Source: Candidatus Blautia intestinavium (GTDB taxonomy: Bacteria > Bacillota > Clostridia > Lachnospirales > Lachnospiraceae). Taken from it: a stretch of 51,482 nucleotides of DNA. The notes under the pieces are model-generated. The model searched no databases and was not told the origin of the DNA. It worked only from the letters and a program-made list of their open reading frames with translations. Of this stretch, positions 6,609 to 15,748 are shown in pieces (the stretch's first letter is position 1; each line of letters starts with the position of its first letter). Made by a program: the position numbers and the translations under genes. The stretch spans positions 1 to 51,482 of the forward strand of contig DXGV01000020.1 in assembly GCA_019113745.1 (NCBI GenBank), read 5' to 3'.

Positions 6609-7616
6609 ATGGAACAGATTAAAATTCCTGCCGGATATCGTTCTGACCTGAACCTTCATGATACCCAGGTAGCGATCAAGACAGTCAAAGACTTTTTTCA
6701 GCAGACTCTGGCCCAGAAGCTGAATCTTCTGCGTGTGTCCGCGCCGATTTTTGTATCTCCCTCTTCCGGGCTTAACGATAATCTGAACGGCGTGGAACGT
6801 CCGGTCAGCTTCGATATCAAAGGTCTGCATGAGGATGCGGAAATCGTACACTCTCTTGCCAAATGGAAAAGGTACGCACTGAAAAAATACGGTTTTTCCC
6901 AGGGCGAGGGCCTTTATACCGATATGATCGCCATCCGCAGAGACGAGGACATTGACAATATCCACTCCGTCTATGTAGATCAGTGGGACTGGGAAAAGAT
7001 CATCTCCAAAGAGGAGAGAAACATGTCCACTCTGATCAGTACTGTACGGACGATCTACAGCGTACTGCGAAAAACAGAGAAATATATGGCAGTGCAGTAC
7101 GATTATATAGAAGAAATCCTTCCAAGGGAAATTGCTTTCGTTTCTACACAGGAACTGGTAGATATGTATCCTGACTGCACTCCCAAGGAGCGGGAATACA
7201 AGATCGTAAAAGAAAAAGGCGCCGTTTTCCTTATGCAGGTAGGCAAAACCTTAAGCAACGGGGAGCGTCATGACGGACGCGCGCCGGATTATGACGACTG
7301 GGAGCTGAACGGAGATATCCTTGTTTACTATCCCGTTCTTGACATTGCCCTGGAACTTTCTTCTATGGGTATCCGCGTAGACGAAGAGGCTCTGGACATA
7401 CAGCTTCGCGAGTCAGGCTGCGACGACAGGAGAGAACTTCCCTTCCAGAAGGCAGTCCTGAATAAAGAGCTTCCATATACCATCGGAGGCGGTATCGGTC
7501 AGTCCCGCATCTGTATGTTTTTCCTGAGAAAAGCCCATATCGGCGAAGTCCACGTTTCTCTCTGGCCTGATGAAGTTGTAAAGCAGGCGGAGGAAAAAGG
7601 AGTAAAACTGCTGTAA
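6609..7616 (+). CDS. asnA: Aspartate--ammonia ligase (asparagine synthetase A)
   Basis: A 335-aa protein, the normal AsnA length, that makes asparagine from aspartate, ammonia and ATP in the cytoplasm. It resembles class II aminoacyl-tRNA synthetase cores. Family stretches include RVSAPIFVSPSSGLNDNLNG near residue 42, SFDIKGLHEDAEIVHSLAKW near 75, DQWDWEKII near 125 and a C-terminal GGGIGQSRICMFFLRKAHIG. The start has GAGGAGG 9 bases upstream. It is a single-gene unit with its own promoter and a structured leader formed by the dispersed element. Confidence 0.97.
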   Translation: MEQIKIPAGYRSDLNLHDTQVAIKTVKDFFQQTLAQKLNLLRVSAPIFVSPSSGLNDNLNGVERPVSFDIKGLHEDAEIVHSLAKWKRYALKKYGFSQGEGLYTDMIAIRRDEDIDNIHSVYVDQWDWEKIISKEERNMSTLISTVRTIYSVLRKTEKYMAVQYDYIEEILPREIAFVSTQELVDMYPDCTPKEREYKIVKEKGAVFLMQVGKTLSNGERHDGRAPDYDDWELNGDILVYYPVLDIALELSSMGIRVDEEALDIQLRESGCDDRRELPFQKAVLNKELPYTIGGGIGQSRICMFFLRKAHIGEVHVSLWPDEVVKQAEEKGVKLL

Positions 7617-7678
7617 AATATGAACATTTTGTGCTCTGTTATAGGTGGTTTTTCACTAAAATTTAATATTTCATCTTA

Positions 7679-7707
7679 TTGACAGCAAAGAACCTTCATA
7701 CTATCAT
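7679..7707 (+). promoter_or_regulatory. Promoter of the CBS-domain gene
   Basis: TTGACA (7679-7684), 17-bp spacer, TATCAT (7702-7707), about 43 bp before the GTG start codon. Confidence 0.72.
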
Positions 7708-7749
7708 ATCAATAGAATCTGAAACGTATGAAAGACAGAGGTACATAAC

Positions 7750-8202
7750 GTGAATATTTTATTTTTTTTAACACCCAAAAGTGAAGTAGCTTATATATTT
7801 GAAGATGATACTCTGCGTCAGACTGTTGAGAAAATGGAACACAGGAAATTCTCCTGTATTCCTCTTCTCAGTGTGGATGGACGATATACAGGAACTATTT
7901 CCGAGGGAGATCTTCTCTGGGGACTGAAACGGCTGAATACCATAGATGTAAAAGAGATGGAAGATATCTCTATTATGGCGATCCCCCGGAGGGCCACCTA
8001 TAAGCCGGTTCACGCCGATGCGGACATGGAAGACCTTCTGGACAGGGCCATCAATCAGAATTACGTGCCTGTAATCGACGATCAGGGCTTTTTCATCGGC
8101 ATCATCACCCGTAAGGAGATCATCAAATACTGTTATAAGGAACTGAAGACCCTTAACGCGGAGAAGAAGGAACTCACCGCAGGCTTCAGACAGAATAAGT
8201 AA
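7750..8202 (+). CDS. CBS-domain pair protein
   Basis: A 150-aa protein made almost entirely of two CBS motifs (about residues 10-60 and 80-130). Typical segments are RKFSCIPLLSVDGRYTGTIS and NYVPVIDDQGFFIGIITRKE. Stand-alone CBS pairs bind adenine nucleotides or S-adenosyl compounds and act as energy or ligand sensors, but no partner is visible here. The start is GTG at 7750, preceded by AGAGG. It has its own promoter and a strong terminator, so it is monocistronic. Confidence 0.85.
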   Translation: MNILFFLTPKSEVAYIFEDDTLRQTVEKMEHRKFSCIPLLSVDGRYTGTISEGDLLWGLKRLNTIDVKEMEDISIMAIPRRATYKPVHADADMEDLLDRAINQNYVPVIDDQGFFIGIITRKEIIKYCYKELKTLNAEKKELTAGFRQNK

Positions 8203-8208
8203 AAAAAG

Positions 8209-8285
8209 CCCCGGAAACCACAGGATATTTCATAAGCCGCTGAACGCGGCCGTATGATTCTCCCAGGTTTCCGGGGTGTTTTTAA
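8209..8285. terminator. Large bidirectional terminator between convergent genes
   Basis: CCCCGGAAACC (8209-8219) pairs with GGTTTCCGGGG (8266-8276), enclosing a second stem GCCGC-TGAAC-GCGGC. A7 lies before it and TGTTTTT after it, so it serves both the CBS gene and the convergent ABC operon. Confidence 0.88.
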
Positions 8286-8299
8286 ACAACAGTTAGTTT

Positions 8300-9046
8300 T
8301 TATAATACCTTTGAAAGAAAATCTTTCAGTCTTTGATTTTCAGGATTAGAGAAAAATTCTTCAGGAGTATTTTCCTCCTGGATTTTTCCATCGTCAATGA
8401 AAAGCACTCTGGTCCCCACTTCTCTTGCAAATCCCATCTCATGAGTAACTACCACCATCGTCATGCCTGATTCCGCCAGTTCTTTCATCAGCTCCAGAAC
8501 TTCTCCTACCATTTCCGGATCCAGCGCGGATGTAGGCTCGTCGAAAAGCATCACATCCGGATTCATTGCCAGCGCTCTTGCAATGGCAATACGCTGTTTC
8601 TGTCCGCCGGAAAGCATATCCGGGTAAGTATCCGCCTTTTCCGGAAGACCGACTCTCTCAAGAAGCTCGTCCGCCCGCTTTGACGCTTCCTCCTTTGTCA
8701 TCAGTTTCAGCGTTACCGGAGCCAGCATAATGTTTTCTTTTACCGTCTTGTGAGGGAAAAGATTGAACTGCTGGAACACCATACCGATCTTCTGGCGATG
8801 ACGGTTGATATCCACTTTGGGATCTGTGATATCCGTTCCCTCAAAGAGAATACGCCCCCCCGTCGGAACCTCCAGAAGGTTCAGCGAACGGAGGAAGGTG
8901 GATTTTCCGGAGCCGGAAGGACCGATCACGACCACCACCTCTCCCTGACAGATGTCTGTGGTGATTCCGTTGAGAACCTGATTGCTGCCAAAGGCTTTTT
9001 TTAATCCCTGTACTTCTATCAGAACTTTGTCTTTATTTACGCTCAT
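8300..9046 (-). CDS. Polar amino-acid ABC transporter, ATP-binding subunit (GlnQ/HisP type)
   Basis: This 248-aa ATPase powers uptake through the permease encoded just upstream. Walker [10 protein letters not shown] lies near residue 40, then the Q-loop [13 protein letters not shown], signature LSGGQKQR, Walker [13 protein letters not shown] and the switch His in VVVTHEMGF. This motif set is typical of the polar amino-acid transport family. The start has AAGGAGG upstream and overlaps the permease stop by 14 bp, so the genes are coupled. The substrate (glutamine, histidine, arginine, cystine or another) cannot be told from sequence alone. Confidence 0.93.
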   Translation of the reverse strand: MSVNKDKVLIEVQGLKKAFGSNQVLNGITTDICQGEVVVVIGPSGSGKSTFLRSLNLLEVPTGGRILFEGTDITDPKVDINRHRQKIGMVFQQFNLFPHKTVKENIMLAPVTLKLMTKEEASKRADELLERVGLPEKADTYPDMLSGGQKQRIAIARALAMNPDVMLFDEPTSALDPEMVGEVLELMKELAESGMTMVVVTHEMGFAREVGTRVLFIDDGKIQEENTPEEFFSNPENQRLKDFLSKVL

Positions 9047-9731
9047 TGGTTCTCAGCCTCCTTTCCAGCTTATTCATAAGGAAGGTCAGAAACATTACCA
9101 GCACCAGATAGATCACGGCGGCTGCCAGAAGCGGCCAGAACGCGTTGTAGGTACGACTCTGGATCAGCATCGCGCCTTTTGTCAGATCCATCATTCCGAT
9201 GTATCCGATAATGGAAGTCTCTTTAATAAGTACGATAAATTCATTTACCAGGGCCGGAAGGACGTTTTTAAACGCCTGTGGAATAATGATCAGACGCATG
9301 GTCTGGGAAAAATTCAGTCCAAGGCTCCTGCCCGCTTCTGTCTGCCCCTGATCAATAGACATGATGCCGGAGCGGACGATCTCCGCCACATATGCGCCGG
9401 AGTTGATACCGAATGCCAGACTTCCCACGATCACCTTGTTAATGCTTACTGCTCCGAAAATAACGAAATTCATAATCAGAAGCTGGATCATGGTAGGCGT
9501 TCCGCGGATCACAGTGAGATACACGCGGCAAACGGCGTTGAGAATTTTAAAATGCCCTGATTTATCGTGGGCGGAACGGATGATCGCCACGATGAATCCC
9601 AGGATAACGCCCAGGATCGCCGCAAAGAAAGTAATGATCAGCGTAGTCTTCAGACCGTCCACCAGCCACATATACCGGTCGTCTTTAATAAAATTCAGAT
9701 AAAAATCCTGCTTAATATCTGCCAATATCAT
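9033..9731 (-). CDS. Polar amino-acid ABC transporter, permease (HisM/GlnP family)
   Basis: A 232-aa integral membrane protein with a first membrane segment near residues 23-48 and several more. The conserved ATPase-contact (EAA) loop reads [20 protein letters not shown] near residue 132. A single permease gene suggests it works as a homodimer. It is second in the transcript binding protein-permease-ATPase and is separated from the binding-protein gene by a hairpin that probably reduces its expression. Confidence 0.92.
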   Translation of the reverse strand: MILADIKQDFYLNFIKDDRYMWLVDGLKTTLIITFFAAILGVILGFIVAIIRSAHDKSGHFKILNAVCRVYLTVIRGTPTMIQLLIMNFVIFGAVSINKVIVGSLAFGINSGAYVAEIVRSGIMSIDQGQTEAGRSLGLNFSQTMRLIIIPQAFKNVLPALVNEFIVLIKETSIIGYIGMMDLTKGAMLIQSRTYNAFWPLLAAAVIYLVLVMFLTFLMNKLERRLRTNERK

Positions 9732-9759
9732 TTGGTTTCTCCCTGCTTTTCTTAATAAA

Positions 9760-9787
9760 AGAGCTGTTGGCAGCGGTCAACAGCTCT
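9760..9787 (-). terminator. Intercistronic hairpin (partial terminator) after the binding-protein gene
   Basis: AGAGCTGTTG (9760-9769) pairs with CAACAGCTCT (9778-9787). On the minus strand it is followed by TTTTATTAAG. Placed between the binding-protein and permease genes, it would give excess binding protein over transporter, a common arrangement. Confidence 0.7.
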
Positions 9788-9829
9788 GTATGTATTCCGG
9801 ACAGCCGTCCGGGAATAGGATTGCGACAG

Positions 9830-10618
9830 TTACTTTTTCACAATGATAACCTGGCTTGCGTTGGCATAGGTATCGGTGAAGTTTACGCTGGCCGCACGGT
9901 CTTCTGTCACAGTCATGCCTGCAGCGCCGAAATCAGCCTTGCCGGACTGAACAGCCGGAAGGATCGCATCGAATTCCATATCCTCGATCTTCAGCTCATA
10001 GCCAAGCTTATCGCAGATCGCCTGAGCGATATCCGCGTCGATTCCTACGATCTCATCGCCCTCATGATATTCATAAGGCTCAAATTCAGCGTTGGTAGCC
10101 ATTACCAGCTCGCCTTTGGAACGGTCCACATCCTCCGGAGATTCATAAGGTGTTTCTCCGATATTCTCGCCGATGTAGTTATCCATAATGCTGTCGATGG
10201 TGCCGTCTTCTTTCAGTTCCTTCAGTGCGCCGTTGATCTCGTCCAGAAGCTCATCGTTATCCTTTGCCAGACAGATCGCATACTGTTCATCAACAAAGGG
10301 ATCGTCCAGAATCTTCAGATCATCGTTTGCTTCTACGAATTTCTGCGCCGGCTGTGAGTCAATGATCACACAGTCGATCTGGCCTGCCTTCAGCGCCTGA
10401 ACAGCCTCGCTTCCCTTGCTGTAACGCTCTACGGTAGCGCCCTCCGCTTCATACTCGGAAGCCTCCAGATCTCCGGTGGTTCCAAGCTGAACGCCGATCT
10501 TCTTTCCCGGAAGATCGTCCTTGGATTCTACTGCCGCAGATACGGAAACTGCCATGGAAGCAGTCATTACCGCGCTTAATGCCAGAGCCGCAAATCTTTT
10601 CATGTTTTTCATTTTCAC
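9830..10618 (-). CDS. Polar amino-acid ABC transporter, substrate-binding protein
   Basis: A periplasmic-binding-protein fold of SBP_bac_3 type, about 262 aa. The N-terminus has a basic start, a hydrophobic core and an Ala-rich AVSVSAA cleavage region, so it is exported. No Cys follows, hence no lipobox, which is unusual for a Gram-positive ABC binding protein. Two lobes are visible: GKKIGVQLGTTGDLEASEYE near the start, and NAEFEPYEYHEGDEIVGIDA in the second part. GTG 10618 is chosen because AGGAGG is 6 bases before it. ATG 10612, 12 bases from AGGAGG, is the alternative. First gene of the transporter operon. Confidence 0.9.
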   Translation of the reverse strand: MKMKNMKRFAALALSAVMTASMAVSVSAAVESKDDLPGKKIGVQLGTTGDLEASEYEAEGATVERYSKGSEAVQALKAGQIDCVIIDSQPAQKFVEANDDLKILDDPFVDEQYAICLAKDNDELLDEINGALKELKEDGTIDSIMDNYIGENIGETPYESPEDVDRSKGELVMATNAEFEPYEYHEGDEIVGIDADIAQAICDKLGYELKIEDMEFDAILPAVQSGKADFGAAGMTVTEDRAASVNFTDTYANASQVIIVKK

Positions 10619-10764
10619 TCTTATCCTCCTTTGCCTGCATATACAGCAGGAATATTTATGCATTTCTTTGTATAAACTCACTGCACAATATCATGATCCC
10701 GGAATCTCCGCATCTGGAAAAATTTCCCGCAAACGCAGAAAGCTCCCTTCAAATCATTGTTTTT

Positions 10765-10773
10765 ATTGTATCA
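10765..10773 (-). promoter_or_regulatory. Weak extended -10 for the ABC operon
   Basis: TGATACAAT on the minus strand, an extended -10 with no good -35. No other promoter was found between 10619 and 10895, and that stretch shows no other feature I can name. Confidence 0.35.
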
Positions 10774-10895
10774 TGTTTTTTACAAAATGCAGTAGGCTCC
10801 ATGAATAATATGAAACTATTTTTTATAAAAAAGAGGATTCTCGGCACATGGATTTCTGATATTTATTTTCCGGCGCAGCAGGAAACGGATCTTCG

Positions 10896-10982
10896 TTGAA
10901 TTTCTTCCTGGTTTTTGCTATACTCAAAGCCAGAAGGATTACATAATCCCAGACACACAGGCATGAATTCGGGATTACATAA
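10896..10982 (+). promoter_or_regulatory. hydF promoter and downstream direct repeat
   Basis: TTGAAT (10896-10901), 17-bp spacer, TATACT (10919-10924), with TG at 10916-10917. Just downstream, GGATTACATAA occurs twice in the same orientation (10936-10946 and 10972-10982). The repeats could be a regulator site in the leader. The regulator is unknown. Confidence 0.6.
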
Positions 10983-11043
10983 AAATATATTTTTACCAGA
11001 CGTTTTTTCTACATTTTTATTTCGCAGATCAGGAGGATGTATT

Positions 11044-12309
11044 ATGGGAATGAATCAGACTCCCGCTTCCGAGCGGGTACATATCAGTTTTTTCGGCCGG
11101 CGCAACGCCGGAAAATCCAGTATCATCAACGCCGTTACAGGGCAGGAGCTTGCTATTGTTTCGGATATAAAAGGCACTACTACCGATCCGGTCTATAAGA
11201 CTATGGAGCTTCTTCCCCTCGGCCCGGTAATGGTCATCGACACGCCGGGTATTGACGATGAAGGAGAACTGGGGGCTCTCCGTGTGAAAAAAAGCTATCA
11301 GGTGCTCAATAAAACAGATATCGGCGTCCTGGTGGTAGACAGCACTGTAGGAACAGGAGCGCCGGAAGATGCGCTGATCCGGAAATTTCAGGACAAGGGA
11401 ATCCCTTATGTGATCGTGTATAACAAGTGCGATCTGATTTCCGATGAGAAGATGGCTCTTCTCACAGAACAGGAGACGACCTCCGCAAACCGGAAAAGCG
11501 ATACAGGCGCGGTTGCCCATGCCATCTGCGTCAGCGCGGCAGAAAAAACCAACATTCATGAACTGAAGGAGCTGATCGCCTCTCTGAAACCGGAGGATAC
11601 CCATAAGTATCCTCTGATCGGAGATCTTATGTCCCCTCTTGACCTTATTATTCTGGTAGTTCCCATTGATAAGGCCGCGCCTAAGGGACGCCTGATCCTG
11701 CCCCAGCAGCAGACCATCCGGGATATTCTGGAGCATGGCGGGCTTTCTATGGTAGTCCGGGATACAGAACTAAAGGACGCTTTAACAAATCTTTTAAGCA
11801 AAGGTATCCGCCCGCGCCTTGTGGTCACCGACAGTCAGGCTTTTGAACGGGTGTCCCATGATACTCCTGCGGATATCCCCCTGACTTCTTTTTCTATCCT
11901 GTTCGCCCGGTATAAAGGAGATCTGAAAACCGCAGTGGAGGGAGCGGCCGCTCTCCAGGATATCCGGGACGGAGACAGGATCCTGATCGCCGAAGGCTGT
12001 ACCCACCATCGCCAGTGCGACGATATCGGAACCTTCAAAATTCCCAACTGGATACGCCGATACACTGGAAAGCAGCCGGAGTTTGTCTTTACCTCCGGGA
12101 CAGAATTTCCAGATGACGTCAGCGGATATAAGCTGGTCGTTCACTGCGGCGGCTGTATGCTGAATGAAAGGGAAATGAAATACAGGATCGCCTGCTGTCA
12201 GGACCAGCATGTCCCCATAACAAATTACGGAATCCTCATCGCTCAGATAACAGGAATCCTTAAACGGAGTCTGGAGCCTTTCCCGGAAATTCACAGGCTC
12301 CTGCCCTGA
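11044..12309 (+). CDS. hydF: [FeFe]-hydrogenase H-cluster maturation GTPase HydF
   Basis: A 421-aa GTPase and scaffold on which the [2Fe] subcluster of the hydrogenase active site is built before transfer to the hydrogenase. The N-terminal G domain has GRRNAGKSS (G1), DTPG (G3) and NKCD (G4). The C-terminal cluster-binding domain carries EGCTHH and, about 50 residues later, HCGGC, the CxH...HCxxC signature of HydF. The frame is open upstream, but ATG 11044 has AGGAGG 7 bases before it and fits the family N-terminus. HydE and HydG are not in this window. Its presence implies H2 metabolism. Confidence 0.95.
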   Translation: MGMNQTPASERVHISFFGRRNAGKSSIINAVTGQELAIVSDIKGTTTDPVYKTMELLPLGPVMVIDTPGIDDEGELGALRVKKSYQVLNKTDIGVLVVDSTVGTGAPEDALIRKFQDKGIPYVIVYNKCDLISDEKMALLTEQETTSANRKSDTGAVAHAICVSAAEKTNIHELKELIASLKPEDTHKYPLIGDLMSPLDLIILVVPIDKAAPKGRLILPQQQTIRDILEHGGLSMVVRDTELKDALTNLLSKGIRPRLVVTDSQAFERVSHDTPADIPLTSFSILFARYKGDLKTAVEGAAALQDIRDGDRILIAEGCTHHRQCDDIGTFKIPNWIRRYTGKQPEFVFTSGTEFPDDVSGYKLVVHCGGCMLNEREMKYRIACCQDQHVPITNYGILIAQITGILKRSLEPFPEIHRLLP

Positions 12310-12410
12310 GGCTTTTGTCCGAACTGGCAACAGAACCGGGAGGTAAGATTTATTCCCATATTTTTTATATGGATTTCACAGAACCATAACATTTTATCTA
12401 TATACTGGAT

Positions 12411-12484
12411 AGCGTCAGTATACGAGGGGACAGTATGTTTTCCCCTTGTACACTGACGCTAGCGTCAATGTACAAGGGATATTG
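12411..12484. repeat. Short derivative of the dispersed element (upstream of dapF)
   Basis: AGCGTCAGTATACGAGGGGA begins a 50-bp near-palindrome that ends CCCCTTGTACACTGACGCT (12460). A second tip, AGCGTCAATGTACAAGGG, follows at once. This is the element reduced to its ends. TATACT (12401-12406) lies 4 bp before it, as the -10 boxes do at the two full copies, though no good -35 is seen. Confidence 0.75.
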
Positions 12485-12515
12485 AAAAGTATAAATAATT
12501 ACGAGGAGGAACTTT

Positions 12516-13370
12516 ATGAAATTTACAAAAATGCAGGGTATCGGAAACGATTATGTGTATGTAAACTGTTTTGAAGAAACGGTCCAGGATCCTTCCGCTG
12601 TGGCAAGATTCGTCAGCGACCGTCATTTTGGAATCGGCTCGGACGGTCTGATCCTGATCAAACCGTCCGATGTTGCAGACTGTGAAATGGAAATGTACAA
12701 TCTGGACGGCTCCCAGGGCGCCATGTGCGGCAACGGCATCCGCTGCGTGGCAAAATTTGTTTATGACAAAGGGATCGTCAGAAAGAAAAATCTCAGCATA
12801 GATACAAAAAGTGGAATTAAATATCTTTCTCTCACTGTCAAAAACGGAAAAGTAAGCACTGTGGAAGTAAATATGGGATCGCCTGTTCTTATGGCAAATC
12901 AGATTCCCGTAGTTTCCGATACGGAACAGGTGATAGATCAGCCTCTGGAGGTAAACGGAAAAACTTACCACATCACTGCCGTTTCCATGGGAAATCCCCA
13001 TGCCATCGTCTACATGGACGATCTTGAGAATCTGGATATCAGCACACTGGGACCACAGTTTGAAAACCACCTTGCATTTCCTGACAGGATCAATACAGAA
13101 TTTGTAAAAGTCATTAATCGCCGCACACTTCAGATGCGCGTCTGGGAACGGGGCTCAGGAGAGACTCTCGCCTGTGGCACCGGAGCCTGCGCCGTAGCCG
13201 TGGCGTCCGTGCTGAACGGCCTTGTAGATGAAGACTGTCCTGTAACAGTAAAGCTTCTTGGCGGTGATCTGCAGATTTTCTGGAACCGTCAGGAAGATCT
13301 TGTTTACATGACCGGTCCCGCCGTTACTGTTTTTGAGGGCGAGATCGATCTCTCTTTCCTTGAAAACTGA
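12516..13370 (+). CDS. dapF: Diaminopimelate epimerase
   Basis: A 284-aa cytoplasmic enzyme converting LL- to meso-diaminopimelate, for lysine and peptidoglycan synthesis. Both catalytic cysteines are present: MCGNGIRCVAKF near residue 76 and ETLACGTGACA near 220, with the flanking GNDYVYVNCFE substrate loop near residue 10. The start has GAGGAGG 7 bases upstream. It appears monocistronic; the next gene is convergent. Its leader contains a short derivative of the dispersed element. Confidence 0.97.
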   Translation: MKFTKMQGIGNDYVYVNCFEETVQDPSAVARFVSDRHFGIGSDGLILIKPSDVADCEMEMYNLDGSQGAMCGNGIRCVAKFVYDKGIVRKKNLSIDTKSGIKYLSLTVKNGKVSTVEVNMGSPVLMANQIPVVSDTEQVIDQPLEVNGKTYHITAVSMGNPHAIVYMDDLENLDISTLGPQFENHLAFPDRINTEFVKVINRRTLQMRVWERGSGETLACGTGACAVAVASVLNGLVDEDCPVTVKLLGGDLQIFWNRQEDLVYMTGPAVTVFEGEIDLSFLEN

Positions 13371-13456
13371 CCGCAAACTGCAGGACGCGTCAGTGAAAGA
13401 CAGCGGCTGCAGGACTTCCGCACTGAACCAGGAGGACAAAGGACAGGAGAAACTCT

Positions 13457-14338
13457 TCAGGCTTCTTCCTGTTCTTTCTGGTATTTCCTGTATTCTTCCA
13501 CAGGCATTTCAAGCCCTGTATATAACTTGTAAGCAGCGGCTCCCTGCCACAAAAGCATTCCTTTTCCCCCTATTGTTTTACATCCGGCTTCCTTTGCTTC
13601 TCTCAGAAGTCTTGTTTCCTCGGGATTATACACCACGTCGGCAACCACAAGTCCCGGACGGAATACAGAGGTGTCCGTCACAGGAGAAACGTCGTCGTGA
13701 GGCTTCATTCCCGCCAGCGTACCGTTTACCAGGATATCTGCCTCCGCAATTTCCGCTTTCAGTTTTTCCCTATCCTCCAGACAGAATACCTGCACCTTAC
13801 ATTCCGGTCTTTCTTTTCTCAGCTTTTCCGCAGTGGCTTTTGCCCTTGCCAGAAATGGATCGTCAGGATTAAAGATAGAAATCTCTCTGGCTCCGTCAAG
13901 CGCGCACTGCACCTGAATCGCTGTTGCCGCTCCTCCGGCTCCCAGCACCACCATTTTTTTATTTTTTACCTCTACTCCGTTCTCCTTCAGATTATGTACA
14001 AAACCCGTTCCGTCAGTGATATGTCCTATCAGTCTTCCGTTTTCGTTGACGATGGTATTGACTGCGCCGATGATCCTCGCTGCCGGGGACAATTCGTCCA
14101 TGTATTTTGCCGCTTCGTTTTTACATGGCATTGTCACATTGCAGCCCCGCATGCGGAACAGGCGCATGGCGTCCAAAGCCGCCTTCACATGGTCTTCTTT
14201 TATATCAAAGGCCAGATACGCATAATCCAGATGATGATACCGGAAGCTGAAGTTATACATATCCGGCGATCCGGAATGGCCCACCGGACTTCCGATCAAT
14301 CCCATTAAACCTGTTGTTCCCTTAATTCGCTGTTCCAT
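13457..14338 (-). CDS. aroE: Shikimate dehydrogenase (AroE/YdiB family)
   Basis: A 293-aa NAD(P)-dependent enzyme interconverting 3-dehydroshikimate and shikimate in the aromatic amino-acid pathway. The substrate-binding motif is GSPVGHSGSP, where most AroE have GHSLSP. The catalytic Lys is in NVTMPCK and the Asp in TDGTGF. The nucleotide-binding loop is VLGAGGAATAIQ. ATG 14338 is chosen for AGGAGG 8 bases upstream. The longer length and altered motifs are nearer to the YdiB (quinate/shikimate) branch, so quinate use is possible. It lies downstream of aroK on the same strand (68-bp gap). Confidence 0.92.
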   Translation of the reverse strand: MEQRIKGTTGLMGLIGSPVGHSGSPDMYNFSFRYHHLDYAYLAFDIKEDHVKAALDAMRLFRMRGCNVTMPCKNEAAKYMDELSPAARIIGAVNTIVNENGRLIGHITDGTGFVHNLKENGVEVKNKKMVVLGAGGAATAIQVQCALDGAREISIFNPDDPFLARAKATAEKLRKERPECKVQVFCLEDREKLKAEIAEADILVNGTLAGMKPHDDVSPVTDTSVFRPGLVVADVVYNPEETRLLREAKEAGCKTIGGKGMLLWQGAAAYKLYTGLEMPVEEYRKYQKEQEEA

Positions 14339-14406
14339 TATCCTTTCCTCCTTACGAAACATTCTTTTCAGATATCTTTCCCCTGTACGCCGCCGCTGTT
14401 GCCCTT

Positions 14407-14934
14407 TTATTTCTGAACCTTCAGCTTTTCCATGATCTCTTCGCAGATTTCTTTCGGGCTTTTGCCGTCGGTTTTCACAATAATATCCGCAGCGGCTTCA
14501 TATTTTTCTCTTCGTTTTTCCATCAGTCCCGCAATATAAGGAACATTTTTATTTCCCTCCAGAAGCGGACGGCCGTGATCATTTTTTGTACGTTCCAGAA
14601 TTGTCTCCGGCTCAGCCGTAAGCAAAACTACCCGTCCGTTTTTCTTCATTTCCTTCACGTTGCGCTCTCTCATGGGAACCCCGCCGCCGCAGGAGATCAC
14701 TACGTTGCTCCTGGACTGCATTTCTATCAAAAGCTCTGTTTCCAGATTCCGGAAAAATTCTTCCCCATATTTTTCAAAAATATCGGAAATACTCATTCCC
14801 TGTCTCCTGGCAATAATCTGATCCATCTCTACAACATCCATGGAATATGATTCTTTCAGATAATCCGCTACTGTGCTTTTGCCCGCTCCCATAAAGCCGA
14901 TCAGTAAAATGTTAAAATCAAATAATGCCCCCAT
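14407..14934 (-). CDS. aroK: Shikimate kinase
   Basis: A 175-aa enzyme phosphorylating shikimate at the 3-OH with ATP. The P-loop is GFMGAGKST. The shikimate site has DQIIARRQG and SCGGGVPMRE, and the lid has KNDHGRPLL. The frame stays open upstream, but the promoter at 14993-14965 puts the transcript start near 14958, so ATG 14934 is the first usable start, about 24 nt into the message. It probably forms a transcript with aroE. Confidence 0.94.
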   Translation of the reverse strand: MGALFDFNILLIGFMGAGKSTVADYLKESYSMDVVEMDQIIARRQGMSISDIFEKYGEEFFRNLETELLIEMQSRSNVVISCGGGVPMRERNVKEMKKNGRVVLLTAEPETILERTKNDHGRPLLEGNKNVPYIAGLMEKRREKYEAAADIIVKTDGKSPKEICEEIMEKLKVQK

Positions 14935-14964
14935 TTTTCTCGCCTTTCTTCTGTATTTTCTGAT

Positions 14965-14993
14965 ATTATAGCAATTCTGTTCCTGGTTGACAA
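14965..14993 (-). promoter_or_regulatory. Promoter of aroK-aroE
   Basis: On the minus strand TTGTCA (14993-14988), 17-bp spacer, TATAAT (14970-14965). It fixes the aroK start codon. Confidence 0.8.
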
Positions 14994-15001
14994 GAACACA
15001 T

Positions 15002-15050
15002 AAAGGAAAAGGTTCCTGCATTCTGCATATAGCAGTATAGCGGGAACCTT
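15002..15050 (-). terminator. Terminator of the exopolysaccharide-control operon
   Basis: AAGGTTCC (15009-15016) pairs with GGAACCTT (15043-15050), with further pairing in the loop. On the minus strand TTTTCCTTTA follows. It separates the operon from the aroK promoter. Confidence 0.75.
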
Positions 15051-15096
15051 CATTTAAGGCCTGATAATCATGCGTCAGAAAATATTTCTGCAGTTT

Positions 15097-15693
15097 TTAT
15101 TTTGTTGTAGAATCAGCAATCACTGCGATAGGAGAAAGATCTTCGAATTCTGCGGTCAGTGTCTTTTCTTCCATATCAATTTCTGTCGGATCAACAATCT
15201 CCCACAGACTGCGCTCTGTACTATAATGCAGAACCTGTACATTTCTCAATTCATCTGTAAGACTTGGAACAGAAATTGTAACTTCATACATTCCTTCTTC
15301 GTTCTTCTCAGCGGCTTCCAGTGCGATCAAATCTACAAATCCGGTCACAAAATCCTTTGTACGAAGGGTCTCGATCACTTTTTCCAGATCTTTCTTGGCG
15401 GTTTCATCTGTAAGAGCATCAGCCTCCTCTGTAAGCTTGGTAACGAAATCTGCCATTTCTACTGTTCCGTCGTTTACCTGGTCAATGATCTCAACAATAT
15501 CAGGCGCCGTCTCTTTGAGTTCTTTATAAGAATCTGATTCTTCAATCTTTCCTGTGATCTGGTATTCCTGTGCGCTAACGTCTGTGACAGTCAGATCATT
15601 CGTCCGGCTTCCTTCTGCATAAACGCCTGTCGCAGATCCCAAAAGCATCGCTGCTGCCAGTGTACATGCCATGATTCTTTTTCTTAATTTCAT
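15097..15693 (-). CDS. Secreted protein of unknown function, last gene of EPS operon
   Basis: A 198-aa protein with a clear signal peptide (basic start, hydrophobic core, cleavage near GVYAEG). The middle is acidic and helical. The C-terminal part has beta-rich text ending in LHYSTERSLWEIVDP and FEDLSPIAVIADS, a pattern seen in small secreted Clostridia proteins but without a function I can name. The start has AAGGAG upstream. As fifth gene after cpsC, cpsD, an SGNH-like gene and an LCP gene, it may take part in surface polymer export or attachment. Confidence 0.75.
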   Translation of the reverse strand: MKLRKRIMACTLAAAMLLGSATGVYAEGSRTNDLTVTDVSAQEYQITGKIEESDSYKELKETAPDIVEIIDQVNDGTVEMADFVTKLTEEADALTDETAKKDLEKVIETLRTKDFVTGFVDLIALEAAEKNEEGMYEVTISVPSLTDELRNVQVLHYSTERSLWEIVDPTEIDMEEKTLTAEFEDLSPIAVIADSTTK

Positions 15694-15748
15694 AATACAT
15701 ATCTCCTTTTCTTTTTATTTAGATAATAGTGCATTCGTACTAAATATC

